Positions 1 through 11,530 of a DNA stretch of 64,000 bases are shown piece by piece. A program made the translations under genes and the position numbers. The stretch spans positions 1 to 64,000 of the forward strand of contig MNCI01000175.1 in assembly GCA_015680685.1 (NCBI GenBank). The letters are read 5' to 3'. This stretch comes from Gnetum montanum. Taxonomy: Eukaryota; Streptophyta; Gnetopsida; Gnetales; Gnetaceae. Every line of letters begins with the position of its first letter. Position 1 is the stretch's first letter. The notes below the pieces were generated by a model. That model saw only the letters and a program-made list of their open reading frames with translations, searched no databases and was not told where the DNA came from.

Positions 1-560
1 GATGGATATAGTGGCTACAACCAAATCCAAATCACACTATAAGATCAAGCCAAAATAACATTTATAATTTCTTGGAAGATGTTTTCACATAAAAATATTC
101 TTTTCAATTTATGTAATGCCCTGACTACTTTTCAATATCTTATTCTTAGCAACTTTCATTAGTAAATTTGCAATGCTATTGAAAACTTTATGGATGACTT
201 CTACACTTATGATTCAGATTTCTAACAAGTACTAGATTGGCTTAAGCAAGTATTAAATCACTATGTGGAAATCAAATTAAAGCTCAATTAGAAAATAAGC
301 CACTTAATAATCCAAGATGGCATTGTCCTAGGGTACTAGATTTTCAAAAGAGTGAGTGAGGTGGATCCATGAAAACATAAGAATCACCCAAGGAATCACC
401 AAACAACCTTAAATAATCAGGGATGTGAGGTCATTCCTTGGACACATAGGTTACTATATGCACTTCATTGAAAATTTTTCCAAAATTGTTAAATCACTAC
501 TTGAGCTCATTAAAAAGGAAAAAACATTCAAATGGATAAAGAAATATGAATGAGAATTCT
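1..560 (+). pseudogene. Athila-like reverse transcriptase remnant (family A, copy A1)
   Basis: Frame 1 opens with DGYSGYNQIQITL, then a stop, then DQAKITFIIS and a degenerate LCNALTTFQ, which are the palm motifs of Athila-type RT. ENFMDDF follows near 180-205 in place of the usual FMDDF catalytic box, and GIVLGY follows near 320. The left end is cut by the window edge. Several stops and frameshifts make it non-coding. RNase H and integrase relics follow in the same orientation, so this is the pol of one decayed + strand element. Confidence 0.8.
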
Positions 561-599
561 AACTCTTGAAGTAGAAGCTCATAGAAACATCAACCCTAT

Positions 600-1060
600 T
601 AGTACCAAATTGAGCCACACCATTCCACATCATGATAGATGCATCTATGCCTTGAGAGACATTCTTACATAAATGGTTGATCATAAATATTCTTATTGTA
701 TCTATTGTGTAAGTACAAGCATTTCAAGTGCATAGCCTAATTATACCATAACAGAAAAATAATTAATGCTAATTGTGCATGCCCTTAAAAAATTTAGGCA
801 TTTTATGCTTGGATATCTAATTTTTCTGCACACTAATCATAGTAGCATTCATTTCCTCATGAGCAAATTGATAGTGAATCTTAGTATTATATAGTAAGTT
901 GTGATTTTATAGGAGTTTGACTTAACAATAATGAATAAAAAGGAAATCAATAATGTTTTTGCTAATGTTATATCTTGAATAAGTTGGGATAGAAAATCTA
1001 ATGAAGAGCCTTTGTTTAATCAATTCCCAAATGAGTTTCTTTTTATCAAGGCAACTAAAA
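600..1060 (+). pseudogene. Athila-like RNase H remnant (A1)
   Basis: The translation contains VHALKKFRHFMLGY, then HTNHSSIHFLMSK, then NNVFANVIS and PLFNQFPNEFLF. These match the conserved order of the Ty3/gypsy RNase H C-terminal half and the Athila RNase H-integrase linker. Stops interrupt it. It continues the RT remnant and precedes the integrase remnant. Confidence 0.75.
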
Positions 1061-1429
1061 TCACAACATCATGTAGAATCATAAATTAGTATGATGAATT
1101 CATCTTCTAATTACTTACTTAGGAGACTGCTAAGGGATGGGATTGTAAGAAGAAAAATAGTTCCTTCACTAGGACAAACATTACATAAAGATAAGGGTTA
1201 ATTTCTATAAAATCTATGTGGATGACCTGGTATGATGGCATGTACCAAATGAAGATTAGCTCTAATTTCTCTAGGATGTTAGTGAAGGTCCTTGAGGTAG
1301 CCATTATGTAGAAAGAATAAAGATCATTAAAATCCTAATGACAAGATAATTTTGGCTCATAATCTTTAAGGAAGTCCATTATTTTTCCCATTCATTTGAA
1401 TGATGTTAACAAGATGAAAGAATAGTAAT

Positions 1430-2350
1430 CAAAATGATAGAATTCCAATAGTATATTCAACCATTGGAGGCTTTAAATCTCTAGGAGATCAACTTCATAA
1501 AATCCATCACTTCCATGTCTAATGGTAAATCTTACATTTTTGTTGTTTTTAACTATCATATCAGATGGGTTGAAGCTGTAACCATCACTAACTATATTTC
1601 CTTCACTACAAACTAATTCTTTTAGAAATAGGTGATGAATAGGTTTGGTGTAACTAAGGTACTAATTTTTGATAATAAAACTCATTTCACTAGTGCTACG
1701 TTTCACAAGTTAATGTAACACTTGAGGGTGAAACATAAACTCACATTACCTTATCACTTCCAAGCTAATGATCAAGATAAGGTCATCAATAGAAACATTA
1801 CAATGATTCTAATAAAAAGCATTAGTAAATATAAAGGATATTGGAATACAAAACTCAAAAATGCCTTATGGGCCTATCACTCAACCTAGAAACTTCCTAT
1901 AGGTTTCTTTTCCTATGAGTTAGTATACAAAAAGTTACCAAAACATGATTTCAAATTGAACTCTATAAAATTACAACTACATGTGATCTTGACTCAGACA
2001 TTAACTTAGCATAAAAATAATGATTAAAGACACTCAATTTATAGGTTGAAAATCAAAGGATACCTTTCATGCTAAATGAAGTACATAAAACATATAACAA
2101 AAAATGACATGATGTTTGAATAAGAAGAGTTGAACTTCAACAAGAAGAAAAGGTTCTTTATTGGAATCCAACACATGTGCCTTAGTGAACTAAGTTCTAG
2201 ATACTAAGGGAAGAACCATCCATTGAACATTTAACTTTTTCTTTTGATATCATGATAATTTACAATTCAACAAGCCCCCAAAAGCACATGTTGGTTAATG
2301 CCTAAGAAAAACCATTCAAAAACTTCTAAGTAACCAAGACCAATCATAAC
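1430..2350 (+). pseudogene. Athila-like integrase remnant (A1)
   Basis: SMSNGKSYIFVVFNY and RWVEAV near 1,500-1,580 correspond to the integrase core around the first catalytic Asp, which reads Asn here. The C-terminal part (about 2,090-2,330) aligns by eye with that of the minus-strand element at 45,390-45,647 (EVHKTYNKK, then KVLYWNPTHVP). That places both in one family. Multiple frameshifts and stops are present. Confidence 0.75.
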
Positions 2351-2359
2351 ATCTTAACA

Positions 2360-2985
2360 CAAGGATGAGATTGCTTTATTTTTTGGATCTTCTCCTCTCA
2401 ACTTAGTTATGGGAGAGATAACTATCTAACCTAACACCTTGAAGGGGATAGAATTTTTTACTTCTTTCATGTTTTTTCCATTTTCTTAATATTTTTACTT
2501 TCTTATATATATATTTCCTTTTACTTGTCATCACTTTCATTAATTTTCTTTTTCTCTTCACATCATGCATGTTTTTGCAATATTCAATTTTCTTATATTA
2601 TTTCTAAAATTATTGTTATTACTAAATGTAGCTACTAGGATTATTATGTTTATGAATAGGCTAACTTTTTTTTCAAGCCTATGTTCTCTACTAGCAAGAT
2701 TGTTAGTTATATAATGATACAAGGTAGTGATCCCATATCATCTACCCATTTCATATTTCTCAATATGATATTCATATTATTGGAATACTATGATTCTTTT
2801 CCACTAAAACTAAAAATAAATTGTGATCTTGTTACTTAATAAATAGGGAAGGACTAAGTGGAAATGGAAATAGGTGTGATCTCAAAGAGATTTTTTAAGT
2901 TTTATTTTTGACTTCTTCCATGAGTCTCATAACCCCATAGAGGATCCATCATCCATTCTCTTATAATTTTAAAGAAATTATGTTA
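2360..2985 (+). other. 3' region of A1 element, no gene
   Basis: AT-rich sequence downstream of the integrase relic. The stretch near 2,390-2,420 is the reverse-complement counterpart of 45,290-45,330 and of 55,840-55,870, so it is a shared 3' untranslated part of family A. No open frame of note was seen. Confidence 0.5.
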
Positions 2986-2990
2986 TTTGT
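2986..2990. repeat. Target-site duplication TTTGT, left copy
   Basis: TTTGT directly precedes the solo LTR and is repeated exactly at 3,869-3,873. Five bp is the usual TSD length for LTR retrotransposons. Confidence 0.85.
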
Positions 2991-3711
2991 TAATGAGTGG
3001 CGAGGTACCCCTACACTCAACCATATGAATACGAGCATTTTCACGTGCGATCCGGTCAAACTCCACAAACTAAGTGCCTAGACGCCTTATGGAACACCTA
3101 AGGTTAATCATTTGTTATCTTCCCAGACTTATTTGTATTTGTCACGATTGTATGGTTAAGTAAGTTTGAGGTATGTGATTTTTATAGTTTTTATGTTTTA
3201 TCTCCTATGCTAATGAGGTGAAGGGTGAAGATACTAATTAACTAACTCTAACTAACTAACTAAGCCTTAATTAACCTAGCATCAACATCCATTCCCACTT
3301 ACCATTCACACCCTAAACCAATGCAACCTTGGCTACCAAACACTATTCGTTACTGGGATTACTAAGCGTAACACACGTACTTGAAGCAGTTGTATTGAAT
3401 GCACTTAACTATGGGAGAAGGGTTGAGAGAGATTTAACCAAATAATAAAGCATTTAAATGATGAGTAATAAATAAAAATAAATAAAGTCCTATTTAGCCT
3501 AGTCCATGCATTGCAAGGTTTATCCAACAGTTCTTCTTTATTTTTGTACACAAACTTGTGTTTAGGTACAATATTTGCTCAAATAAAGATCCATTCACTT
3601 TGGAGCTCCTACTGTGGGCACATGGAAATTATTCTATCTATGGAGGGGAAAAACTACCAGAGTTTCGCTGAGGGTCTAGATCTAGACTTAGAAATAAGGG
3701 AGAGATGCCTC

Positions 3712-3721
3712 TTATTTATAG
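3712..3721 (-). promoter_or_regulatory. TATA box of the solo LTR
   Basis: On the minus strand this reads CTATAAATAA, at the same place as CTATAAATA in the LTRs at 43,065-43,173 and 52,376-52,384. The palindromic array lies directly upstream in LTR orientation. Confidence 0.6.
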
Positions 3722-3734
3722 ACTTGGCGATGCA

Positions 3735-3860
3735 CCACGATATTACGTACGTGATATCGCAGGGGAAGACGTGATATCACGTACGTGATATCGCAGGGGA
3801 TGCAATATCGTGGCAGACGCGATATCGCATATGCGATATCATGGCCCATGCGATATTATG
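3735..3860. repeat. GATATC-centred palindromic array in the LTR U3
   Basis: Repeated CGATATCGC and CGTGATATCACG words. It includes two perfect 20-bp palindromes, GATATCACGTACGTGATATC at 3,773-3,792 and GATATCGCATATGCGATATC at 3,821-3,840. It occupies the U3 position that holds a TAATAATTAGAATAACT-type array in the sister LTRs. It could be an upstream activating array or simply an expanded palindrome. Confidence 0.85.
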
Positions 3861-3868
3861 TCCCATCA

Positions 3869-3873
3869 TTTGT
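3869..3873. repeat. Target-site duplication TTTGT, right copy
   Basis: Exact match to 2,986-2,990 on the other side of the solo LTR. Confidence 0.85.
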
Positions 3874-5000
3874 AAAGCTTGGTCACCTTCCAAGAAAAAC
3901 CAAGAATAAAAATACATCTCTCTAATGATCTCTTAGGATACAAGCACTAGTTATGGAAAGGAAAAGACATGTTACCCATGCCTAAAGGTATCCCTCTAAC
4001 TAAGGCCCAAATTTCTTCCACAAAATGTTTAACTACTTTCTTGTTTCATTCTTCTTAAGTGATGGTCATTTTCTATGATTATTATATTCTTACAATTGTA
4101 GAATAGAAGGGCCACAATAATATGAGGTCATTACTAATGATATGAACTTGGTTTGAAACCTAGATAGATAAGTATATGAATTACCTTAATCACTTAATTC
4201 ACAAGAATCTTTTGTCAACATGATCTCAACTCTCAAGTCTCTATTCCTTTACAAACCTCTTCTGAATTTCACTTTTCATCTCAATACTATGTATCATGGT
4301 TACTATAATAATTTTTGATTCTATGGAATGTATGGTTATAAGGACAATAATTGTGTGGGTATGGTGCTTAACCTAGATCATCATTAAATTTCTAAAGTAT
4401 CCATGAACTCCATGTGATATTGTTATACAAGGGAATTTCTAAATATGGACTTATTTTGGGGAGGATCCACTTACATAACTTTTGAACATTCAATTTAACC
4501 TCCATCACTACATATCTGAATTCATTTAACTTCAATCTTGGTGTACTACATCATTAAACTTTATATTTTTTAACTAGTTTTTTTATCATGAAAACATATA
4601 TTCGAAAGCCTCAATGAAACTTTTTTAACTCTAAATCTCATTCAAAAACCTCATGATTTATTGTTTATATTATTTTCATTCCTTTTTTTTCTTTCATTAA
4701 CCTCTCGTTTTAATTTAAAATTATCCAAAAACTCCTTAGTTCTTAATTAAGATATTTTCTTTAATAGCTGTGTTAACACATCCTCATGAACATAGTGCAA
4801 TATGTTGACATAATGTAAATATGCTATAAATACATACAACCCTTAGCAAAAATTATCACATTTTCCTTCAAATGCCAAGGATTTCTTTTTTAGTTTTCAA
4901 AGCCCAAACCTTCCTGAAGTCATAACTTCCTCCCAATATATCTAATTTCACTAGTTCTTCAACCTATGAGCTTTCAAAGGTATGCTCTACATTTTGGGAA
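3874..5000 (+). other. Continuation of A1 3' region after solo LTR
   Basis: The segment 3,941-4,010 is the reverse-complement counterpart of 44,587-44,650 in the complete family A element (shared words ACTAGTTATGGAA and AGACATGTTACCCATGCC). The A1 3' region therefore resumes here. No gene was seen. I could not locate the A1 3' LTR. Confidence 0.55.
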
Positions 5001-5269
5001 CATCAACATTAGAGTTTATCAATAAATATTTCTAACATCCCATAGATCAATTATTAAAATGATACTAATTAAAGAATAATATAAATAAATTAGCTACCTT
5101 TAGGATCCATACTTAAAATTTTAGCATATATCATCACTTGGAAACCTTAACATCTTAAATCTTCCTCGATTATCACCAACTCAAAAAGTGATCAGATGGT
5201 ATATATACTTAGGAGATGAAATTAGAACAACTAATTCAAGATTATTTATCTGATTTTAGATGGTACCAA

Positions 5270-7640
5270 AACACATATCACAAGTAGTGGACCATTGTAA
5301 CCCATGAAGAAGAGACTAAGAGAAGGTAAGGAATAAAAACAACAATAACCAAAATAATTGAAGAAATCTACTAAGGTAACTCATGCTTTCAAGCCCCTAC
5401 GAGAAGAACCTAAGATGGAATCTATTTGCTAGATTTCCATTATAGAGATAGAATAATCCAAGTAGGGTAAGGTTCTAAGACCCAAGCTAAACTTGGAAGT
5501 TACTCTAACAAAAGCCTACCTAGAAAAGGTGTAGAGCAAGGAAGTTCAAAGCATGATTCTACAAGAAATAAATTTTAAATCCTTCATAGAGTTACTATAA
5601 AAATATGTTTGAACATAATTACAAGGGTTTTCACTATGGTCCACCATTTTCACCAATCAAAAATGGCATCTTAGGAAAACCTAACTCATCTAGAATAACT
5701 ACAAGGAGATGAAACTCTCAAAATTAAGAACATAATTATGTTGTACTCTATGGAGGCCATTTTTGAAGCCCTTGGATTATCTAACTCTAAGGAAATGTTG
5801 GTCGAAGTCTCAATGTAGGCAAACAGAGAGGTCAAGAAGAAATGAACTCAATGTTGTTATGGATTAGATTGTAAGAAGTATGATGCTCTCATTAAGGTAG
5901 GGTTGACCTTAAAATTACAACCTATCATCTCATTACAATAATGAGGCCAAGAAAAATTACAACATTTTGTTTAAGGAGATGTATGAATCTCAATAAGAAA
6001 TTTCATTTTAACCTTCCTCATCTCATCTTCTATAAGATTATAAAGAGATTCAAGGACAATGAGAAGGATCAGAAGACACTTCCTTTTTCTTACCTCTAGA
6101 AATTTCTATAGAAGGAGAGGAATAGTCTACTACTCCAACAATGTGATCTGCAATGCCTTTGCCATATCATGATAGGAAATGATGAAGGACAAGATTTCTA
6201 TTAAGCTCTAGGAGGAGGTGCCATCTCTACCACCATTAGTAACTCACAAGATGATACCAGAAATGTTGATAATAGTTGAACACCTAAAGAAACTTATGGA
6301 ATATTAGCTATAGAAACAAGCCTCTAGGGCTGATGGCTAGTCCTCAATGTATTATTTGATCATGAGCCACTTCAATGAAGTTGTAAGAACTATTGGCTAA
6401 CCAGTAGATAATCTAGTTCATCTATTCAATATAAGAATAAAGTCCCTGTTCATGCTGATCTAAATATATAAGAAGTTATAGTTTCTATTCCAGAAGAACC
6501 TCTTTCTAAAATATCTAAAAACACCATGGCTTCCTCCATAATATTAGAAGAAGATGAAGGCAAAACAATCTTAGTTATGCTACATAAGAACTAGGAAATA
6601 GTAGCAGAGGTGGCAATAGATAGAATTGAAAAGGATTTGAGGTCTCTTATAGTCTTTGCTCTAGATATTACTACAATGGTAGATATTCAAATATCTACAA
6701 GAATTGGAAGCAAGGGAATGAGTGCAACGTAGCATGAGAAAGTACTAGAATAAATAGTTAGAGTTAGAAAAAAAATTCTAAATATCTTTAACATTACAAA
6801 ATATTTTTTAGCAACCCAATTATAGCTACTAGAGATAAGGTGTGAACCCCTAATTAAACAAGTGTAACTCAAAGAAGTCACCAACATCAATTAATAATTA
6901 GTAGCTGAGATTGTGGAATTGAGATCCTTCTTATCAAACTCTATCATTCTTTAGCAAGAATTTACCAGACATGAATGTTTTCAACAACTTCAACAAAGAA
7001 TTATGAAGGTCAAGAAAGCTAAGAAGATTCTCATTTTGGATGTGTCATTGTTTAATATCATGATAAATTCTATGAGCCATGACCTTTGAGACATGCATAG
7101 GGAGATCATAACTTTAACTAAGAAAAATTAGTACATGCATAAGGCTAAAGAGAAAAAAGAGAAACTACTAGAATACATCTTCTAGCAGCAAGAATATTTT
7201 GTTAAAGTGAATCTAGATGTTATAAGGTTGTTTGTAGAGCATAAAAATATCTCAATGAAGGGAGTTCAAGCCATTCAAAAAATTATTACCATTGAGATCG
7301 CCACCTAGAAAAATGAAGTCTTAAAATACGAAAAAATGAAGAATCATTATAGGAACTAGGTTAGAATTCTCAAAGATGTGAATGAAAAGGTAATTAAGTT
7401 GGCCAAAGAAAAGGTGAACAAAGCCCTCTAGTAATTCCAATAAAAAGGGAATGCATTACAGCCCATATTTGATGGACTTAATACATATAATCAAGCTAAA
7501 ATCCAGCTAAAGAAGTTGCAAATTAAGAAGATGAATAAATATATCCTCATTTTTAAGTACTTTGCTTTTAATGCATTTGAATTTTTCACACTTGAGAAAT
7601 TAATACTTTATTCCAAAACCATGAGAGTGTAACCACTTCA
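5270..7640 (+). pseudogene. Unidentified decayed coding relic, Lys/Glu-rich
   Basis: I do not recognise this gene. Stop-interrupted but protein-like + strand frames run through it, for example MEAIFEALGLSNSKEML near 5,750, RRRGIVYYSNNVICNAF near 6,110 and IPEEPLSKISKNTMASS near 6,490. Long Lys/Glu/Ile-rich stretches at 7,000-7,540 look like coiled coil. It lacks RT, integrase or protease motifs. It could be an accessory or gag-like ORF of a retroelement whose pol is gone. Confidence 0.35.
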
Positions 7641-8555
7641 AGCATACTATACTAATGTTTGGTAACCCTAGCAGTAGATACTTGATAACCTAGCAATGTT
7701 AATATAGGTTTAAGATGAATACAAAAAGTGGGAATGGCTATTCTACACTTAGGATAGCTTAGATCACCCTTAGATGCATAATTATTGAAAACTTAATATT
7801 TTAATCATTTTACTATTTTAAAATTTTAATGATAAAAAATANGATATTTTAATCATTTTACTATTTTAAAATTTTAATGATAAAAAATAACAAAGTACAA
7901 ACATCTTACATCCCAATCTCACTTAACCATACCACTCAAACTAGCATAAGTAATGATTAGAAAGGTAACAACCAACAACTAAATGCCTATTTATCAAAGA
8001 CACTTTGAACCTTAGGTTCCATGATATTCCACTAGATCACATATACATACTTGTGATTCATATGGTTGGACATAGGGAATACTTACTGTTCATTAGTACA
8101 CCTTAGTCAATATGACTTCTACGCTTAGTCTAGGTCTATGTAATTTATTCTACCTAAGCTATCCTATCTCTATACTAGGAATTTATTTGACATATTCTAC
8201 TTTTGACTCTTCCATAATGGACATGGTTGTATGTGTGGATTCTTCTTTTGAATTTAGTTGCCCATGCCTATATCCTCATCCTCTTCCTTATCATTGCTTC
8301 CTTATTTGAAATGGATCACCCACCTTCAAAACTCTTTTAGGTGCCATCTGTAATTACATAAATGATCAATCATTAGTCTTTAGTTACTCTCTTTAGGAAT
8401 TATTACCCTTGATTAGCCTTGGTTTTTTACTTAAGATTTGAAAAACTCTTCATTAACAGCCCTAAGTAATTGTAGTCTATCATTCTAGAGGTTCTCACAT
8501 AGCTATTCTATTCTTAATTTTTCATTATTTTAATTATTCCAAATGAATAGGAGCA
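7641..8555. other. AT-rich spacer with an assembly join
   Basis: No gene was seen. A 46-bp exact direct repeat (7,796-7,841 and 7,844-7,889) brackets the single N at 7,842. Short open frames at 8,112-8,309 have no recognisable features. Confidence 0.6.
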
Positions 8556-8559
8556 ATAA

Positions 8560-9060
8560 CAAGACAATAAGGAATGTGATAAATGCCAACAAATACGAGA
8601 AGTACTTCTACATATTAATCTAACATATCAAATAATATTAATATCATGACCCTTTGGAAGATAGAAAGTGCATTATAAAGGCCAAAAGACATTTGACGGT
8701 AAGCAAAAGTTCCATATTAACACATAAAAGTTGTTTTATGCTAATCTTGAGGTGCAATGGCTAATTGATTGTAACTACTAAACCCATCCAAAAAGCAATG
8801 GTACTAATGGCCTTTTAATTTCTCCAAATTTTGGTCTATGTAAGGTACGTGAAAATGATGTTTCTTTGTTTTTTATTAAACTTCCAATAGTCTACACAAA
8901 CTTGTCATTTTTTATCCTTTTTACAAACTAGAGTGATAAGGCTTCCCCACTTACTATTAGCTATTGCATAAATAATTCCTTCCTTCTAAAGCTTTGAGAT
9001 TTAATCTTTAATAATTTTTTAGGCTGGATTAATTCTTCTAGGGGGAATTCTTAACAAATT
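8560..9060 (-). pseudogene. Athila-like RT remnant (family B, left partial unit)
   Basis: The minus-strand sequence matches the RT at 34,270-34,760 of the full B unit base by base over long stretches (compare CCTTTGGAAGATA and GGCATTTGACG-type words). It includes the RT start near 9,019-9,110 (CHIYLEDNVNLLRIPPR). Relative to the other unit, the linker between protease and RT is deleted, so protease-end and RT-start sequences are fused in one frame. Left of 8,560 the homology fades. Confidence 0.7.
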
Positions 9061-9109
9061 CACATTATCTTCTAGATAAATGTGACATTTGCATATGGTG
9101 GATGAGATT

Positions 9110-9420
9110 CCTTGATGGTGGGTCTCATAACTTGATGCTTCTTTTATATCTTGATGCAATTGGTCCTCTACTCTATCATATATATTAAGGATGAAAGTAA
9201 GATTGGAAAAATATAATTTGAGTTTCCCTAATCTACAATTTATTATCGCATCAACTATTACCAACCAAGGTATACCTAGTATGATGGGAAAATAATCTAG
9301 ATATTTTACTTCCAATAAAACAAAATCAACTAGGTATTTTCCTCTTTCAACCTATACTATTAAATATTCCATTCAAGAAGCATAATATTGATGGTAGCTT
9401 CTCAATCCAATATGGCATTC
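9110..9420 (-). pseudogene. Athila-like aspartic protease remnant (family B, left unit)
   Basis: IILGIPWLV followed by AIINCRLGKLKLYFSN (minus strand) is the protease C-terminus (usual ILGRPWL). The active-site region reads D-stop-E-A-T-I-N-I-M near 9,380-9,410. The same TGA stop within the DxG triad is present in the sister unit near 35,455. A catalytically dead relic. Confidence 0.7.
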
Positions 9421-9469
9421 TCAATATTGATTGATTACCTTCCTGCTTATTTAATACATGTGGCTAATC

Positions 9470-10920
9470 CTTTCCTTATGTCCCAACTTCTTGAAAGATA
9501 ACCTTCTTCTGGGGTCCAGGATCAATAGTCTTTCTACTCCTAGTACTAATGGAATGCAATTGTTCCTTATCGTTCCTTTGGAATGTAGGATTTGGCTTAG
9601 GTTGAGAAGGTAATTCTTTATTTATTAGATCTTGGAATAATTTCCCTATTTTAATCATGAATTGCCTACTTTCTTTAATGAAAGAAGTAAGACTTTGAGT
9701 GAGTTTATCCAATTGTTCACTAGTTGGGCTCTTAAAAGGTCTATAATTATTTTTAGAATATTGTTGTTGGAAAGGTGGCCTTTGTTAGAAGATGATTGTT
9801 GGTTACCTTTTATATTGTTGAAAACCTTCATCAATTCTTATGCTTCCTCATAATAACATGTTAATATTGGACAAGTGATGCAATCACGTTGTTGGCTCCC
9901 ACAAAGATTACATACTTCACTTTGCACCACATGAACCTATTTCTTTATTAAATGTATAAACTCATCCACTTTTTTATTTAATTTTTTAGTTTGTTGAGTC
10001 ATGCCTTCAATGATATTTGGTTTTGGCCATCTCTTACTTTGATCGACTAATGAATCTATTATCCTATATCCATCTTATAGTGTTACATTCAATATATTTC
10101 CAGCACACAAAAAGTCAAAATCTTCTCTACAATATGGTAATAGGCCTTCTACAAAGATTTGGAGAAGTTGTTTGGCTAGAAATTAATGGTTGGGATTTTT
10201 TAAGCACAATCCTCTAAACCTATCAAAAGTACTTTCACAAACCTCATTTTTTGTTGCATAAAACTCATTAGTTGCTTTCTTAATGAGTACAACCTATCAT
10301 TGGAAGGAAATATTTGGAGAAATTGAATTCATCTTATGAACTAATTTGTGTCCTAAGGGTTTGTAGCCAGAAATGATATTTATCCTTCAAGGTTGATTTA
10401 AAGGCAATCATCTTAGTTCTATCTCCACTTTGAGGTGCCAACATTGCTAGTGTGGTTTCAAATTCCCTTATATGATTGACTAGATCATCATCATTAGTCC
10501 CTCTAAAAATATGTAGTAGATGAATATTCTTTACTCTAACATCTCTGCCTTGGAAAAAAATAAAGGTTTTTAAGGTATTATTCATGTTCTTTGATTTAAT
10601 AAGTCCCCAAGAGTTTATCCTTGGTAGGCCTATCCAACTAGAATATTACAATGTATACTACCAATAGAAAAAGGAATTGAACCAAATGAAAGTGGATGAG
10701 ATGTATGCTGTGAAGGAGATCCAATTGTGAAAGTAGTAGTTATTGTTGGGGTTACAATTGGACTTGGTATAGAAATAGAGGCTACTGATGCTATAGGAAT
10801 TTGCAAATTTAATGTACTCACCAGTTGAGTGGTTTTTCCCATTGTGGTCACATTACTTAATATTTGGCTGAAACTTAAATTTTTAGAACCTTCTACCATG
10901 GTTGAAGTCATAACTTTCAT
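9470..10920 (-). pseudogene. Athila-like gag remnant (family B, left unit)
   Basis: Three open minus-strand stretches, at 10,630-10,920, 10,334-10,585 and 9,476-9,712. The middle one has FRGTNDDDLVNHIREFETT, a gag-like helical region of plant gypsy elements. The last has a basic Ser/Arg-rich tail. It matches 35,830-36,730 in the sister unit. It starts downstream of the PBS at 11,512-11,530 in element orientation. Confidence 0.65.
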
Positions 10921-11511
10921 TGTGATAACTAAGAGATCAAAAAGAGGATTAAAAGATGTAGAAAAATTGGATTGTGTCCTTTCCCTTTTTTGAAGGATTT
11001 CTATTAGATCTCTCTTCTTGTTATGATGTTGCTACTCAATAGAGGTTAAGGGGATAGGACTAGGTTGTCCTTGTCTCTCTTGGTCTTGTTTCAAATTAGT
11101 TTGAGTATGTTTATAATAACTAGTGGTATTTCTAGGAGGCTGAATTCATGTTGGATTTTTAAATTTCTTTTTTGGTTTCATTTAACAATCACACTTCACT
11201 TTAGCACATTCATGGGAAACCAATCCTAAGATCTTATAAATTGATTTAATTACCCTTGAAATTACTACCTTAATTGCAATTTTTTAACAAGTTCTTCAAT
11301 CTAAAAAATTAGGAGGGTTGATCTTTTGAATTTTACTTTTTCCTTGTTTTTCATTTTCTTCATAGAAGAAAAACAATTAAAAGAAAACATTTCTAAAAGT
11401 ACTTTACAAAAAAATGAAAATGAAAATAATTCATATCTTTTTAGAATTTTTAAATCTATAAAGTAAATTTAAAACCATATAGAACCTTTGATGATGATTA
11501 ACTCTACTAGC
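10921..11511 (-). other. 5' leader of left B unit, no gene
   Basis: Lies between gag and the primer site in minus orientation and matches 36,730-37,060 of the sister unit. No open frame of note. Confidence 0.5.
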
Positions 11512-11530
11512 CTCCCCAAGAGTGCCAAAT
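11512..11530 (-). other. Primer-binding site, tRNA-Asp-like (left B unit)
   Basis: The minus strand reads ATTTGGCACTCTTGGGGAG immediately after the LTR end. This is a degenerate form of the TGGCGCCGTTGCCGGGGA site typical of Athila elements. It shows that the sequence left of this LTR is internal element DNA, not a host flank. Confidence 0.75.

Larger units (their letters stand above)
2991..3868 (-). mobile_element. Solo LTR of family A Athila-like element (878 bp)
   Basis: It aligns with the LTRs at 42,438 and 51,651: GCGAGGTACCCCTAC, CTCAACCATATGAATA and a shared middle. On + the ends read TAATGAG and CCCATCA, a mutated form of the TGATGAG/CTCATCA termini. Exact 5-bp TTTGT duplications flank both sides and no internal sequence adjoins it, so an element inserted here and collapsed to one LTR. 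It lies in the 3' region of the A1 relic, in opposite orientation. The LTR reads on the minus strand. Confidence 0.9.
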
